From positions 1,426,001-1,490,000 of the forward strand of contig CAVSPF010000003.1 of NCBI GenBank assembly GCA_963729995.1: a stretch of 64,000 nucleotides of DNA. Reading direction: 5' to 3'. The position numbers and the translations under genes are program-made. This DNA comes from VRUE01 sp963729995. Its GTDB lineage: Bacteria; Actinomycetota; Thermoleophilia; Solirubrobacterales; 70-9. The notes beneath the pieces are model-generated. The model was not told the DNA's origin, did not search any database, and saw only the letters and a list, made by a program, of their open reading frames with translations. Every line of letters begins with the position of its first letter. Position 1 is the stretch's first letter. Below, in pieces: positions 24,427-31,859 of the stretch.

Positions 24427-25971
24427 TTGGAGGCTTCCGCCCTAACCCACGCCAGTCAGCGCGGACTGCTAGCCCGGCGCTCCCCTCTACTCAAGCTTCA
24501 GGGCGACGAGCGGCTGATCGCGATGGCGCGAAACGGCAACGCCGGCGCCTTCGAAGCGATGGTCGACCGCTACCAGGGCCGCCTGCTCGGTTTCTGCCGG
24601 CAGATGCTCGGCTCCACCGAGGACGCCGAGGATGTTCTGCAGGATGTCTTCGTCAACGCCTACCGGGCGATGCTGGCCGACGATCGCGAGATCAACCTGC
24701 GGCCGTGGCTTTACCGAATTGCCCGCAACCGCTGCCTCAATCACCTTCGCAAGCCGACCGCCGACGCCCAGGCATCGATGGACCTGGTGCCCGTGGCCGA
24801 GGCGGCATCGACGGCGGAGAGGGTCCATAACCGCGAGGAGTTCCGCCAGCTGCTCACCGATGTCGGCAAGCTGCCCGAGACGCAGCGCACGGCCCTGATG
24901 CTGCGCGAGATGGACGCGATGTCCTATGAGGAAATCGCGCACGCGATGGAAACCAGCGTCCCATCGGTCAAGTCGCTGCTGGTGCGAGCGCGGATCTCTC
25001 TCGCCGAGGCCAGCCAGGCGCGCCAGCTGACGTGCGGCGAAGTCCGGCTCGAGCTTGCCGAGGCGGCCGAGGGCTTGCGCAAGGTCTCCGCGCCGGTGCG
25101 ACGGCACGTGCGCGATTGCGAGGAATGCGCCGACTTCCGGACCCAGATCCGCTCCAACGACAAGGTGCTGGCGGCACTGTTCCCCATGGGGCCACTGCTG
25201 GCGCTGAAGTCCCTCATTGCCAGCAAGCTCGGCCTCGGCAGCGTGGGTGGCGGCAGCGGCGCGGCCGCCGGGGTGGGTACAAGCGGTGTGACCGGGGCGG
25301 CCGCCACGGCCACGGGCGCCGGGACGGTCGGCAGCGTCGGCGTCGCGCTCGGCGGGAGCAGCGCGGCCGGAGGAATAGGCGCCGTGGGTGGGGCAATCGG
25401 GACGAAGGCCGTCGCGAGCGTCGTCACCGCCGCGGTGCTCACAGCCGGCGCGGTCGAGGTGAAGGAACAGGTTGCGCCGTCGCCGGTGCCGAGGAGCGCG
25501 TCCGCGGCGCGAGTCGCCGGCCGGCAGCCGGTTTCCATTGCGCCGCGGCGCATCGTGAAGGCCCAGGTCCCACAGGCAAGCGCTTCGACACCGCCCCAGC
25601 CAGCGCCGGTGCCGACCGAAACCGGCCCACCCCCCACCACCCCCACGGCGCCACCGAGCAGCTCTTCGGCGGGGCCATCGAGCACAGCCGCCGGCCAGCC
25701 AACTGCGACGAATCCGGTAGCGCCCGGTGTAAGCGTGGCCAAACCCCCACCCGGCGCGGCCGGCGCCCCGTCCAGCGGTGAAATTCTCGTCATCACGGTG
25801 GGTGGCCCACCTAGCGGCACCGCCGAAGAAAGCGCACCCCCGGCCGCACCCCCGGCCGAAGAAAGCGCGCCGCCCGCCGAAGAAAGCGCGCCGCCGCCGA
25901 GCGAACCGCCGCCACCTGAAACGACCTCGCCGCCTCCCGGTTCGGCCTCAGCCCAGGCCGATCACCTTTAG
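24427..25971 (+). CDS. ECF sigma factor fused to a zinc anti-sigma-like motif and a proline-rich tail
   Basis: A 514-residue protein. Sigma region 2 (about 40-108: AFEAMVDRYQGRLLGFCRQM, DAEDVLQDVFVNAYR) and region 4 (about 135-190: KLPETQRTALMLREMDAMSY) are intact. Next comes a zinc anti-sigma signature His-x3-Cys-x2-Cys (RRHVRDCEEC, 227-234), a Gly/Ala-rich stretch with a hydrophobic segment near 335-360, and a Pro/Ser/Glu-rich tail to the end. The TTG at 24427 has GGAGAG 6 nt upstream, supporting it. The tail could extend outside the membrane. The last 24 bp overlap the convergent oxidase gene. Confidence 0.85.
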   Translation: MEASALTHASQRGLLARRSPLLKLQGDERLIAMARNGNAGAFEAMVDRYQGRLLGFCRQMLGSTEDAEDVLQDVFVNAYRAMLADDREINLRPWLYRIARNRCLNHLRKPTADAQASMDLVPVAEAASTAERVHNREEFRQLLTDVGKLPETQRTALMLREMDAMSYEEIAHAMETSVPSVKSLLVRARISLAEASQARQLTCGEVRLELAEAAEGLRKVSAPVRRHVRDCEECADFRTQIRSNDKVLAALFPMGPLLALKSLIASKLGLGSVGGGSGAAAGVGTSGVTGAAATATGAGTVGSVGVALGGSSAAGGIGAVGGAIGTKAVASVVTAAVLTAGAVEVKEQVAPSPVPRSASAARVAGRQPVSIAPRRIVKAQVPQASASTPPQPAPVPTETGPPPTTPTAPPSSSSAGPSSTAAGQPTATNPVAPGVSVAKPPPGAAGAPSSGEILVITVGGPPSGTAEESAPPAAPPAEESAPPAEESAPPPSEPPPPETTSPPPGSASAQADHL

Positions 25972-26874
25972 GCGGCGCATGAGGCAGGTGCCGGCGAACC
26001 TCCGGGTATCCGCCAGCGAGTAGCCGAACAGCTCGTAGTCCTCGCCTTCGGGGGCCCAGGGTGGCGACAGCACCTTGTCGGCGACCGGGAGAGCCTCCTC
26101 CAGGGTGCGCTGGATCGCCTCCTTGTAGCGATCGTCCTCCCCGGCCTTCTCACGCAGGAAGACGGAGCCGAAGGCGACGTGGCGGTGCTCGTCGCGAGCG
26201 ACGTTCTGGAAGCCCTCGACAAAGGCCGGCAGCGTCCCTTCGCGTTCGTTGAAATCCATGATGAAGTGCTGCCCGGTGAGCGCCAGCATCCCCTCGATCA
26301 CCATGTGGTAGAGGGTCACCGCCTCGACCAGGGCCTTGGTGTCCTCGGGCTCGGCCGAGAGGCGGTCGGTGCGCTGTTTCAGCATCTCGTCGAAGAGGCG
26401 GCCGAAGTTCTCGTTGAGGTGCTTTGCGGTCTCCTCGAGCATCTCGGAGAGCCCGTCGGACTCGAGCACACCGACCTCGCGGTAGAACCGCTCGAAGAAG
26501 CGCACATGGCGCGCCTCGTCGGCGATCTGAGTGCAGAGGAAGATCCGCTGGTCCTCGGTTGGCGCCGCGCGCATGATCGGGCCCAGCTCCTCCGCCACCC
26601 TCTGCTCGCCGATGAAGAACGAGGAGAGGCCGTACATCCGCTGGAAGCGCTCCTCGGGGCTGATCCTCTCGTGCCAGTCCTCGCGGTCGCGGCTGAAGTC
26701 GAGCTCCTGGGTCTGCCACTGCTGGCGCTCCCAGAGCAGATAGAGCTCCTGATAGGTGAGGAGCTTGACGTTCGCGGTCCGGTCGGCGTCCTCGATCAGC
26801 GCCGGATCGGCGGTGGCCTGGAAGTCGGCCCGCGCCGTCCTTGACTGCGTTCCAATGGCCTCTTTGGCCTCCAT
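25948..26874 (-). CDS. R2-like ligand-binding oxidase (ribonucleotide reductase R2 fold)
   Basis: A 308-residue ferritin-fold protein. The metal ligands align as Glu90, Glu120, His123, Glu194, Glu229 and His232 (IGEQRV, DEARHVRF, VIEGMLALTG, RDEHRHVAFG). Val93 and Tyr189 sit at the positions that form the Val-Tyr ether cross-link in mycobacterial R2lox, and FSRDREDWHE matches its N-terminal region. R2lox proteins carry a Mn/Fe site and oxidise an unknown long-chain ligand. There is no nrdE partner nearby. A GAGGAG directly abuts the ATG, so translation may depend on an unusual start context. Confidence 0.85.
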   Translation of the reverse strand: MEAKEAIGTQSRTARADFQATADPALIEDADRTANVKLLTYQELYLLWERQQWQTQELDFSRDREDWHERISPEERFQRMYGLSSFFIGEQRVAEELGPIMRAAPTEDQRIFLCTQIADEARHVRFFERFYREVGVLESDGLSEMLEETAKHLNENFGRLFDEMLKQRTDRLSAEPEDTKALVEAVTLYHMVIEGMLALTGQHFIMDFNEREGTLPAFVEGFQNVARDEHRHVAFGSVFLREKAGEDDRYKEAIQRTLEEALPVADKVLSPPWAPEGEDYELFGYSLADTRRFAGTCLMRRLKVIGLG

Positions 26875-26925
26875 CTCCTCGCTCCTCGGCTCGCTTGCGA
26901 TCCTCGATCGAGACTAGCACCGGGG

Positions 26926-26941
26926 CTGGCTGATCAGCCAG
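26926..26941 (-). promoter_or_regulatory. Perfect palindrome CTGGCTGATCAGCCAG, candidate operator
   Basis: This 16 bp perfect palindrome lies 52-67 bp upstream of the R2-like oxidase start. It is the kind of site bound by a dimeric TetR- or MarR-type repressor. No regulator gene is adjacent. Confidence 0.45.
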
Positions 26942-26967
26942 TTTGCATCAGAGGAATTTGTCCATTG

Positions 26968-27681
26968 TCAGACGGAGTGCGTCTCTCCTGGCTTCAGCAG
27001 AACCACCTGTGAAGAGGTTTTCGACTCGACCTCAGCCTTGAAGGCATCGCCATCCGTGGCGATCGGCGGAAAGGTGTCGTAGTGCATGGGAATGACCGTG
27101 GCGGCCCCGATCAGCTCGGCAGCCACGGCGGCGTCGTGCCGATCCATCGTGTAGTGGCCGCCAATCGGCAGCAGGGCGACGTCGGGCGGGTTGCGTTCGG
27201 CGATCAGCTTCATGTCGCCGAACAGGCAGGTGTCGCCACTGTGGTAGACGGTCACGTCCCCAATCCGGATCACCAGTCCCGCCGCGGTGCCAAGCGCGAC
27301 GCCGTGCTCGGCGCTGTAGGGGGCGTCTTCAGAGCCGGGGGCAGTGCTCGTGTGCCAGGCCGGCACCAGCTTGATCCAGCCCCAGTCGAACTCGATCGTG
27401 CCGCCCAGGTTCGGATCGCTGACGCTGGGAGCCCCGTGCGATTCGAGCCAGTTGGCCAGCTCGACGATGGCGATGCAGTGCGCGCCGGTCCGCTTGGCGA
27501 CCGCAACGGCGTCGGCCAGGTGATCGGCATGTCCGTGGGAGATGGCGATGTGGGTTGGCTCGACCTCCTCCGCCGTCGCGACAGCGGCGGGGTTGTTGGG
27601 CTTCAGGAAGGGGTCGACGAGGATCGTCGCGTCCCCCTCGTTCAGCTCGAAGCATGCGTGCCCGTGGAACTTGATCTCCAT
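26968..27681 (-). CDS. Metal-dependent hydrolase, UPF0173 family
   Basis: A 237-residue metallo-beta-lactamase-fold protein. It has the N-terminal KFHGHACF, the metal motif SHGHADHLAD, and later ligand motifs VYHSGDTCLFGDM and IPMHYDTFPP. UPF0173 proteins are widespread hydrolases whose substrates are mostly unknown. It is the last gene of a minus-strand set with the small hypothetical gene (2 bp apart) and the rhomboid-like gene. Confidence 0.92.
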   Translation of the reverse strand: MEIKFHGHACFELNEGDATILVDPFLKPNNPAAVATAEEVEPTHIAISHGHADHLADAVAVAKRTGAHCIAIVELANWLESHGAPSVSDPNLGGTIEFDWGWIKLVPAWHTSTAPGSEDAPYSAEHGVALGTAAGLVIRIGDVTVYHSGDTCLFGDMKLIAERNPPDVALLPIGGHYTMDRHDAAVAAELIGAATVIPMHYDTFPPIATDGDAFKAEVESKTSSQVVLLKPGETHSV

Positions 27682-27682
27682 C

Positions 27683-28012
27683 TCAACCTTCTCCTTTCGG
27701 ACCTCCGGTCTCGGTCAACTCGTCTTTCAATGCCCAGCCGACCGCAACTCCAACCATCATTCCCATTCTCGCCTCCTCGGCGAGCAGCACCCGCACGGCG
27801 GCAGTTCGCTCCTCGGCATCCGGCGCGGTCGCCGCCTTCAACACCTCGGCCTCGTGCGACTCCCCGAACCAGCCACCCTCGGCGAGCGCCGCTGCCAGAA
27901 CCCGCTGCAGCTGCGGCGCCGCACGCGCCACGATCGTCTCGGCCTCGGCGAAGCGCTCAGCCTCGGTCAGCCGCTCGATCGCAGCCTCGAGCCGCTCGTC
28001 GTCTGGACCCAT
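27683..28012 (-). CDS. Small hypothetical protein
   Basis: A 109-residue protein I do not recognise. It is mostly helical and acidic in its first 90 residues (ERLTEAERFAEAETIVARAA, GGWFGESHEAEVLKAATAP) with a short hydrophobic stretch MGMMVGVAVGWALKDEL near the end. It sits 9 bp from the rhomboid-like gene and 2 bp from the UPF0173 gene, so it is very likely translated as part of that operon. Confidence 0.65.
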   Translation of the reverse strand: MGPDDERLEAAIERLTEAERFAEAETIVARAAPQLQRVLAAALAEGGWFGESHEAEVLKAATAPDAEERTAAVRVLLAEEARMGMMVGVAVGWALKDELTETGGPKGEG

Positions 28013-28021
28013 TGACGCAGC

Positions 28022-28795
28022 CTATTCCGACGTGCGCAGCGCCGCAGCAGCGAGCCCGGCCAGGCCACCGACGGCACCCCCGACCAACCCCGCGAAAACG
28101 TTGGCGTTGGGTTCGAAGATGGGCAGCGCAAGCAGAACCGCCGCAGCGACGGCGACCCCGATGGGGTCGTACTCCTGGTCGATCGCGTGATGCGCCTCCG
28201 CGCGGCGAATTGCGAACCAGGCGGCGATGGCGCCCAGCGCCATCCCGTTGCCGCCGGCGATCACCGTGATGTCCCCCTGGCCGCTGGCGATGCCGCTCGC
28301 CGCCAGCATCCCGAGCGAGCCGCAGGCGACCAGCAACACGACGGTGGCGCCACTGCCGAGGCGGCGCTCCACTCCGGTTGAGAAGATCGCCAGGCCGACC
28401 GAGACGACGAACAGGTAGCCAACGTCCACATAGGCGAAGGGGGCGGTGATGATCCGCCACCATTCGCCATTGACCGGGATGGTCAGGGCGCCGAACGTCG
28501 TCAGGGACTCGCCGCCCGCCTTCTGCACGAGCAGCAGCACGGCGGAGCCGAGGATCGCAGCGAAGGTCGCGTACGGCTGGCTGGCGCCGGTCAAAGCGGT
28601 GCGACGCCGCAGGCCAGCCCGGAAGATCCTGGCCATCCGGTCGCGACCCGGCTTCGGCTCCAACACGTCGCCGCGCCGCTCGAGCTTTGGCGCCCGCTTG
28701 CGCAACCGCGCCCCGCAGTAGGGGCACTCGGTGACATAGGGACTGACCTCGGAACCGCAGTTCTTGCAGACCACGCTGAGCTCGGTCTCGCCCAT
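28022..28795 (-). CDS. Rhomboid-like membrane protein with zinc ribbon, catalytic residues missing
   Basis: A 257-residue protein. An N-terminal zinc ribbon (CKNCGSEVSPYVTECPYCG) precedes a six-helix rhomboid-like domain, including the L1 motif GEWWRIITAPF. The catalytic GxSG is replaced by GGNG (Asn183), the His-containing AHLGG by AGLVGG (Gly236), and the HxxxHxxxN of helix 2 is also lost (FAYVDVGYLFVV). It is therefore probably a pseudoprotease. The frame is open to 29035, but the ATG at 28795 gives the normal start. It is divergent from the aldolase gene. Confidence 0.8.
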   Translation of the reverse strand: MGETELSVVCKNCGSEVSPYVTECPYCGARLRKRAPKLERRGDVLEPKPGRDRMARIFRAGLRRRTALTGASQPYATFAAILGSAVLLLVQKAGGESLTTFGALTIPVNGEWWRIITAPFAYVDVGYLFVVSVGLAIFSTGVERRLGSGATVVLLVACGSLGMLAASGIASGQGDITVIAGGNGMALGAIAAWFAIRRAEAHHAIDQEYDPIGVAVAAAVLLALPIFEPNANVFAGLVGGAVGGLAGLAAAALRTSE

Positions 28796-28888
28796 GGTCG
28801 TTCGAGGATAACCCCCCCGTCCCGGCTCCTCTAAGCCCGGCCTCCGGTGACATACTGCGAGGACATCCGTATTCGAGGAGGAATCAGC

Positions 28889-29809
28889 GTGGAGTTGACG
28901 AGTCTGACCGAGCAGAAATCCATTCTTGCCGAGCTGGCGCCCGGCAAACGAGCCCGACTGCACCGACTGCTGTTCGAGTTCGGCCCCGGCAACGGCACCC
29001 TGATGCTCTTGCCGATCGACCAGGGCATCGAGCACGGCCCGCGCGACTTCTTCCCCAATCCAGCCTCCAAGGACCCCGACTACCAGTTCCGGCTCGCGGT
29101 CGAGGCCGGCTACTCGGCCCTCGCCTGCCAGATCGGGATGGCGAGCAAGTACTACCCCGACTACGCCGGGCAGGTGCCGCTGATCCTCAAGGTCAACGGC
29201 AAGACCGACATTCCCTCGGCGGCCAACGCGCTCTCGACCTGCAACGCCAGCGTCGAGGACGCGGTGCGGCTCGGCGCCGACGCGGTCGGCTACACGCTCT
29301 ACGTCGGCTCACCAAGCCAGGGCGAGGACCTCGTCCAGCTGCGCCAGGTGCGTCAGGACTGCGACCGGTACGGGATGCCGCTGGTCGTCTGGTCATACCC
29401 GCGCGGCGAAGCGATCGACGCCAAGGGCGGCGCCAGCTCCTTCTACGCGATCGACTACGCGGCGCGGATGGCGATGGAGATGGGCGCCGACGTGGTCAAG
29501 CTCAACATGCCGAAGATCAACCCGGAGAAGGACAAGGACGCGCCCGCGCCCTACAACGAGATGGAAGTCGACCAGGCCGAGGCGATCCGCCAGTGCGTCG
29601 AGTCGGCCGGCCGCTCGCTGGTCGTCCTCTCGGGCGGCTCCAAGGTCGACGACGAGACGGTGCTGCAGAACTGCAGCGACATCATGGCGGCGGGCGGCTC
29701 CGGCGTCATCTTCGGCCGCAACGTCTGGCAGCGCGAGTGGAACGACGCGCTCGAGATCATCGCCCAGATCAAGGAGACGTTGTTGTCGTCCGTGCGACGT
29801 ACCCCCTAA
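28889..29809 (+). CDS. Class I fructose-bisphosphate aldolase (DhnA family)
   Basis: A 306-residue (beta/alpha)8 barrel of the archaeal-type class I aldolase family. Recognisable parts are LLPIDQGIEHGPRDF, the Schiff-base lysine in DVVKLNMPK, and the phosphate-binding LSGGSKVDDE and GGSGVIFGRNVWQRE. It cleaves or makes fructose 1,6-bisphosphate. The frame opens at 28847, but GTG 28889 with GAGGAGG 6 nt upstream is the supported start. A long hairpin follows its stop. Confidence 0.9.
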   Translation: MELTSLTEQKSILAELAPGKRARLHRLLFEFGPGNGTLMLLPIDQGIEHGPRDFFPNPASKDPDYQFRLAVEAGYSALACQIGMASKYYPDYAGQVPLILKVNGKTDIPSAANALSTCNASVEDAVRLGADAVGYTLYVGSPSQGEDLVQLRQVRQDCDRYGMPLVVWSYPRGEAIDAKGGASSFYAIDYAARMAMEMGADVVKLNMPKINPEKDKDAPAPYNEMEVDQAEAIRQCVESAGRSLVVLSGGSKVDDETVLQNCSDIMAAGGSGVIFGRNVWQREWNDALEIIAQIKETLLSSVRRTP

Positions 29810-29927
29810 GCGTCTATAACCGGCGCATCTCGGGGTCTTCGGTCGGCCGGCTCGGGTCACGCACAAAAGTGCGCTCCCCTCACCGGCCTCCCTGCATCCC
29901 CCGATCTGCTTGGTTCTAGACGCTTAG
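29806..29927. repeat. Long imperfect hairpin after the aldolase gene
   Basis: CTAAGCGTCTA (29806-29816) pairs perfectly with TAGACGCTTAG (29917-29927). Pairing continues inward through AACC/GGTT and a GC-rich arm to an apex of GCAC-AAAA-GTGC near 29869-29880. The outer left arm includes the aldolase stop codon. It could be a strong bidirectional transcription stop or a small mobile element; no T-run is present. Confidence 0.6.
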
Positions 29928-29969
29928 AGTTCCAGGGGGAGAGAACTGGCCGCTAGGCCTTCTATAGAT

Positions 29970-30476
29970 GTGAACCGGCATTGGATTGGCAGTGCTGTCT
30001 TGTTCGTGGCAATTGCCCTTCTCGTACTGCGCCCGTGGGAAGGCGGCCGGGACGACGGCCCTGCCGAGGCCACCGTCCCGGTGACGCGGGTCATCGACGG
30101 CGACACGATCGAAGCGCGGCTCGGGGGCGGTACGGAGGACGTTCGCCTGATCGGCGTCGACACGCCCGAGACCGTGAAGCCCGGAACGCCTGTGCAGTGC
30201 TTTGGGCCGCAGGCCTCCCACTTCACCAAGCACCTGCTGGAAGGGCGGACGGTTCGGCTGGTCTTCGGGGTGGAACGCCGCGACGTCTACGGCCGACTGC
30301 TCGCCTACGTCCACCTGGGGCGGCGATTCGTCAACGCGATCCTGGTCCGTCGCGGTCTCGCCCGCTCGCTGACGATCCCTCCAAACGACCGCTTCGCGCC
30401 GCTGTTCAGGCGGCTCGAGTTGCGGGCGGGGCGAGCCGGCCGTGGCCTCTGGGGCGCCTGCGGCCCAGAGCGGTGA
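29970..30476 (+). CDS. Thermonuclease-family (SNase-like) protein
   Basis: A 168-residue protein starting at GTG. A hydrophobic N-terminus (WIGSAVLFVAIALLVL) acts as signal or anchor. The nuclease domain follows: VTRVIDGDTIEARLGG, DVRLIGVDTPETVKPG and ERRDVYGRLLAYVHLG, with the catalytic Arg-Glu-Arg set visible. Such enzymes are calcium-dependent secreted nucleases. A TATAGA 4 bp before the start suggests a very short leader or a slightly different start. Confidence 0.9.
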   Translation: MNRHWIGSAVLFVAIALLVLRPWEGGRDDGPAEATVPVTRVIDGDTIEARLGGGTEDVRLIGVDTPETVKPGTPVQCFGPQASHFTKHLLEGRTVRLVFGVERRDVYGRLLAYVHLGRRFVNAILVRRGLARSLTIPPNDRFAPLFRRLELRAGRAGRGLWGACGPER

Positions 30477-30560
30477 TCGTGACATTCGACACATCGCTCG
30501 GCTGCAGGCTCGTGTCCGGCTTTGGTACGGTGCGCCGCGGTCCCGGGGGGCCGCCAACCT

Positions 30561-30800
30561 ATGCGAATGCGACAGAGCATCTCCCAGTTCGAGCTGGCCT
30601 TTGAACAGGAGACCACACTGGAGCGCCGCAGGCGCGAGCAGCTTCGCCGCCGCGCGGCGAAGCGGTCGCGCGCACGTCGAATCACCCGCAACGAGCAGCA
30701 GGGCAAGGTGCGATTCAGCGTTCTTGCCGTCTGCCTGACCGCAACCGTGGTCGTCGTGGTCGTCACGATGTTCGAGGCGCTCTCCTTCTTGATGGCGTAG
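30561..30800 (+). CDS. Small basic single-pass membrane protein
   Basis: A 79-residue protein: an Arg-rich N-terminal helix (RRREQLRRRAAKRSRARRI) and one C-terminal membrane segment (SVLAVCLTATVVVVVVTMF). I do not recognise a named family. ATG 30561 or 30567 is likelier than the upstream GTG at 30522. The topology would leave the basic part in the cytoplasm. Confidence 0.65.
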   Translation: MRMRQSISQFELAFEQETTLERRRREQLRRRAAKRSRARRITRNEQQGKVRFSVLAVCLTATVVVVVVTMFEALSFLMA

Positions 30801-30853
30801 AAGCGCCCGCGACTCCGCGGGTGCCCCTCCCGGTTGAATAGACTCGGCCGTCG

Positions 30854-31459
30854 ATGGCACGACGCTCGCTGAAGCCGCAGCTCAACCAGATCCGCGCCTG
30901 GGTCCGACAGGGTCGAACCGACGCCTGGATCGCGCACCAGCTCGAAGTCACCGCAGCCGAACTGCGCGAGTTCCGCGACCAGCACAGCCTTACGCCCGAC
31001 GAAGAGGACACCGGCTCACAGGAAATGGACCTCCGCGACGAGATCGAGGCGGAGATCGAGGCCGCCACGATCGAAGAGGCCGCCTCGCCCGAAGAGGAGG
31101 AGCAGGAGGAGGAAGTGGAAGCCGAGGAGGACGAAGGCGCTGCGGAAGAGGGGCCCGACTCCGAGGCCGGAGACGGCGAGGGCCCCGCCGGTGCCGGTGC
31201 GCGTCCGCGCCGCAGGCGACGGCGCGGCAGGCGCGGCGGTCGCGGCAGGCGCAAAGAGCTGGAGGCGACCTTCGACCACGGCGAGACGGACGGCTACGGC
31301 CTCTGGCTCGACCCAGCCGTCAAGGACAACCCCGTCTACACCGAGCACTGGGCCGGGAAACGCGAGATCACGGTGCGCATCGACCCCGACCAGATCGTCA
31401 TCCGGCGCGCTGGCGAGCCCGAGCCCGAGCCCGAGTCCGAGTCCGAGTCAGACGATTAG
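30854..31459 (+). CDS. Hypothetical protein with HTH-like start and charged low-complexity middle
   Basis: A 201-residue protein. Residues 10-45 (LNQIRAWVRQGRTDAWIAHQ) resemble a helix-turn-helix. Residues 50-110 are almost all Glu/Asp/Ala, 117-135 are Arg/Gly-rich (RPRRRRRRGRRGGRGRRK), and a conserved-looking segment YGLWLDPAVKDNPVYTEHW precedes an EP/ES repeat tail. The acid-then-basic layout suggests nucleic-acid association, but function is unknown. Its end overlaps the convergent gene by 12 bp. Confidence 0.65.
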   Translation: MARRSLKPQLNQIRAWVRQGRTDAWIAHQLEVTAAELREFRDQHSLTPDEEDTGSQEMDLRDEIEAEIEAATIEEAASPEEEEQEEEVEAEEDEGAAEEGPDSEAGDGEGPAGAGARPRRRRRRGRRGGRGRRKELEATFDHGETDGYGLWLDPAVKDNPVYTEHWAGKREITVRIDPDQIVIRRAGEPEPEPESESESDD

Positions 31460-31774
31460 CTGGCGACCGCCGGCGAAGTCGACGGCCCCACGCAGGTAGA
31501 GCCAGAAGGCGGCGTCCGCCAGCGACTGGGGATCGGCTTCGAGCCGCGGTGCGGCGTCCAGCGCGACCTGGACGCACCAGTCCGTCCCCCGCGAATACAA
31601 CTCGGCCAGCTCCCCGGCCCGGAACGTTGGCCCGATCCGCCGGCGCAACTCGTCCTGCACGGCTGCGATGGCGCGATCGGCCCGGCGGTGCTCGGGCGGA
31701 TCGTCCCGAAGGCCTTGGAGGACCCGCAGGCCCTCCTCCCACTGGAAGAGCGCGTTCTCGAGCGAATAGCTCAC
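31448..31774 (-). CDS. Hypothetical helical protein
   Basis: A 108-residue soluble protein I do not recognise (SLENALFQWEEGLRVLQGLR, ELYSRGTDWCVQVALDAAPR, AAFWLYLRGAVDFAGGRQLI). GTG 31774 gives a compact start; an upstream GTG at 31798 adds eight residues. It is convergent with the charged hypothetical protein. Confidence 0.6.
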   Translation of the reverse strand: MSYSLENALFQWEEGLRVLQGLRDDPPEHRRADRAIAAVQDELRRRIGPTFRAGELAELYSRGTDWCVQVALDAAPRLEADPQSLADAAFWLYLRGAVDFAGGRQLIV

Positions 31775-31859
31775 TCCGGCGAGGTTACCCGCCCCCACGC
31801 CCGGCGGGCCGAAGAGCGACCCATGTATTCGCCTGTCGGCCTGTCGGCGGATCGGGTGG

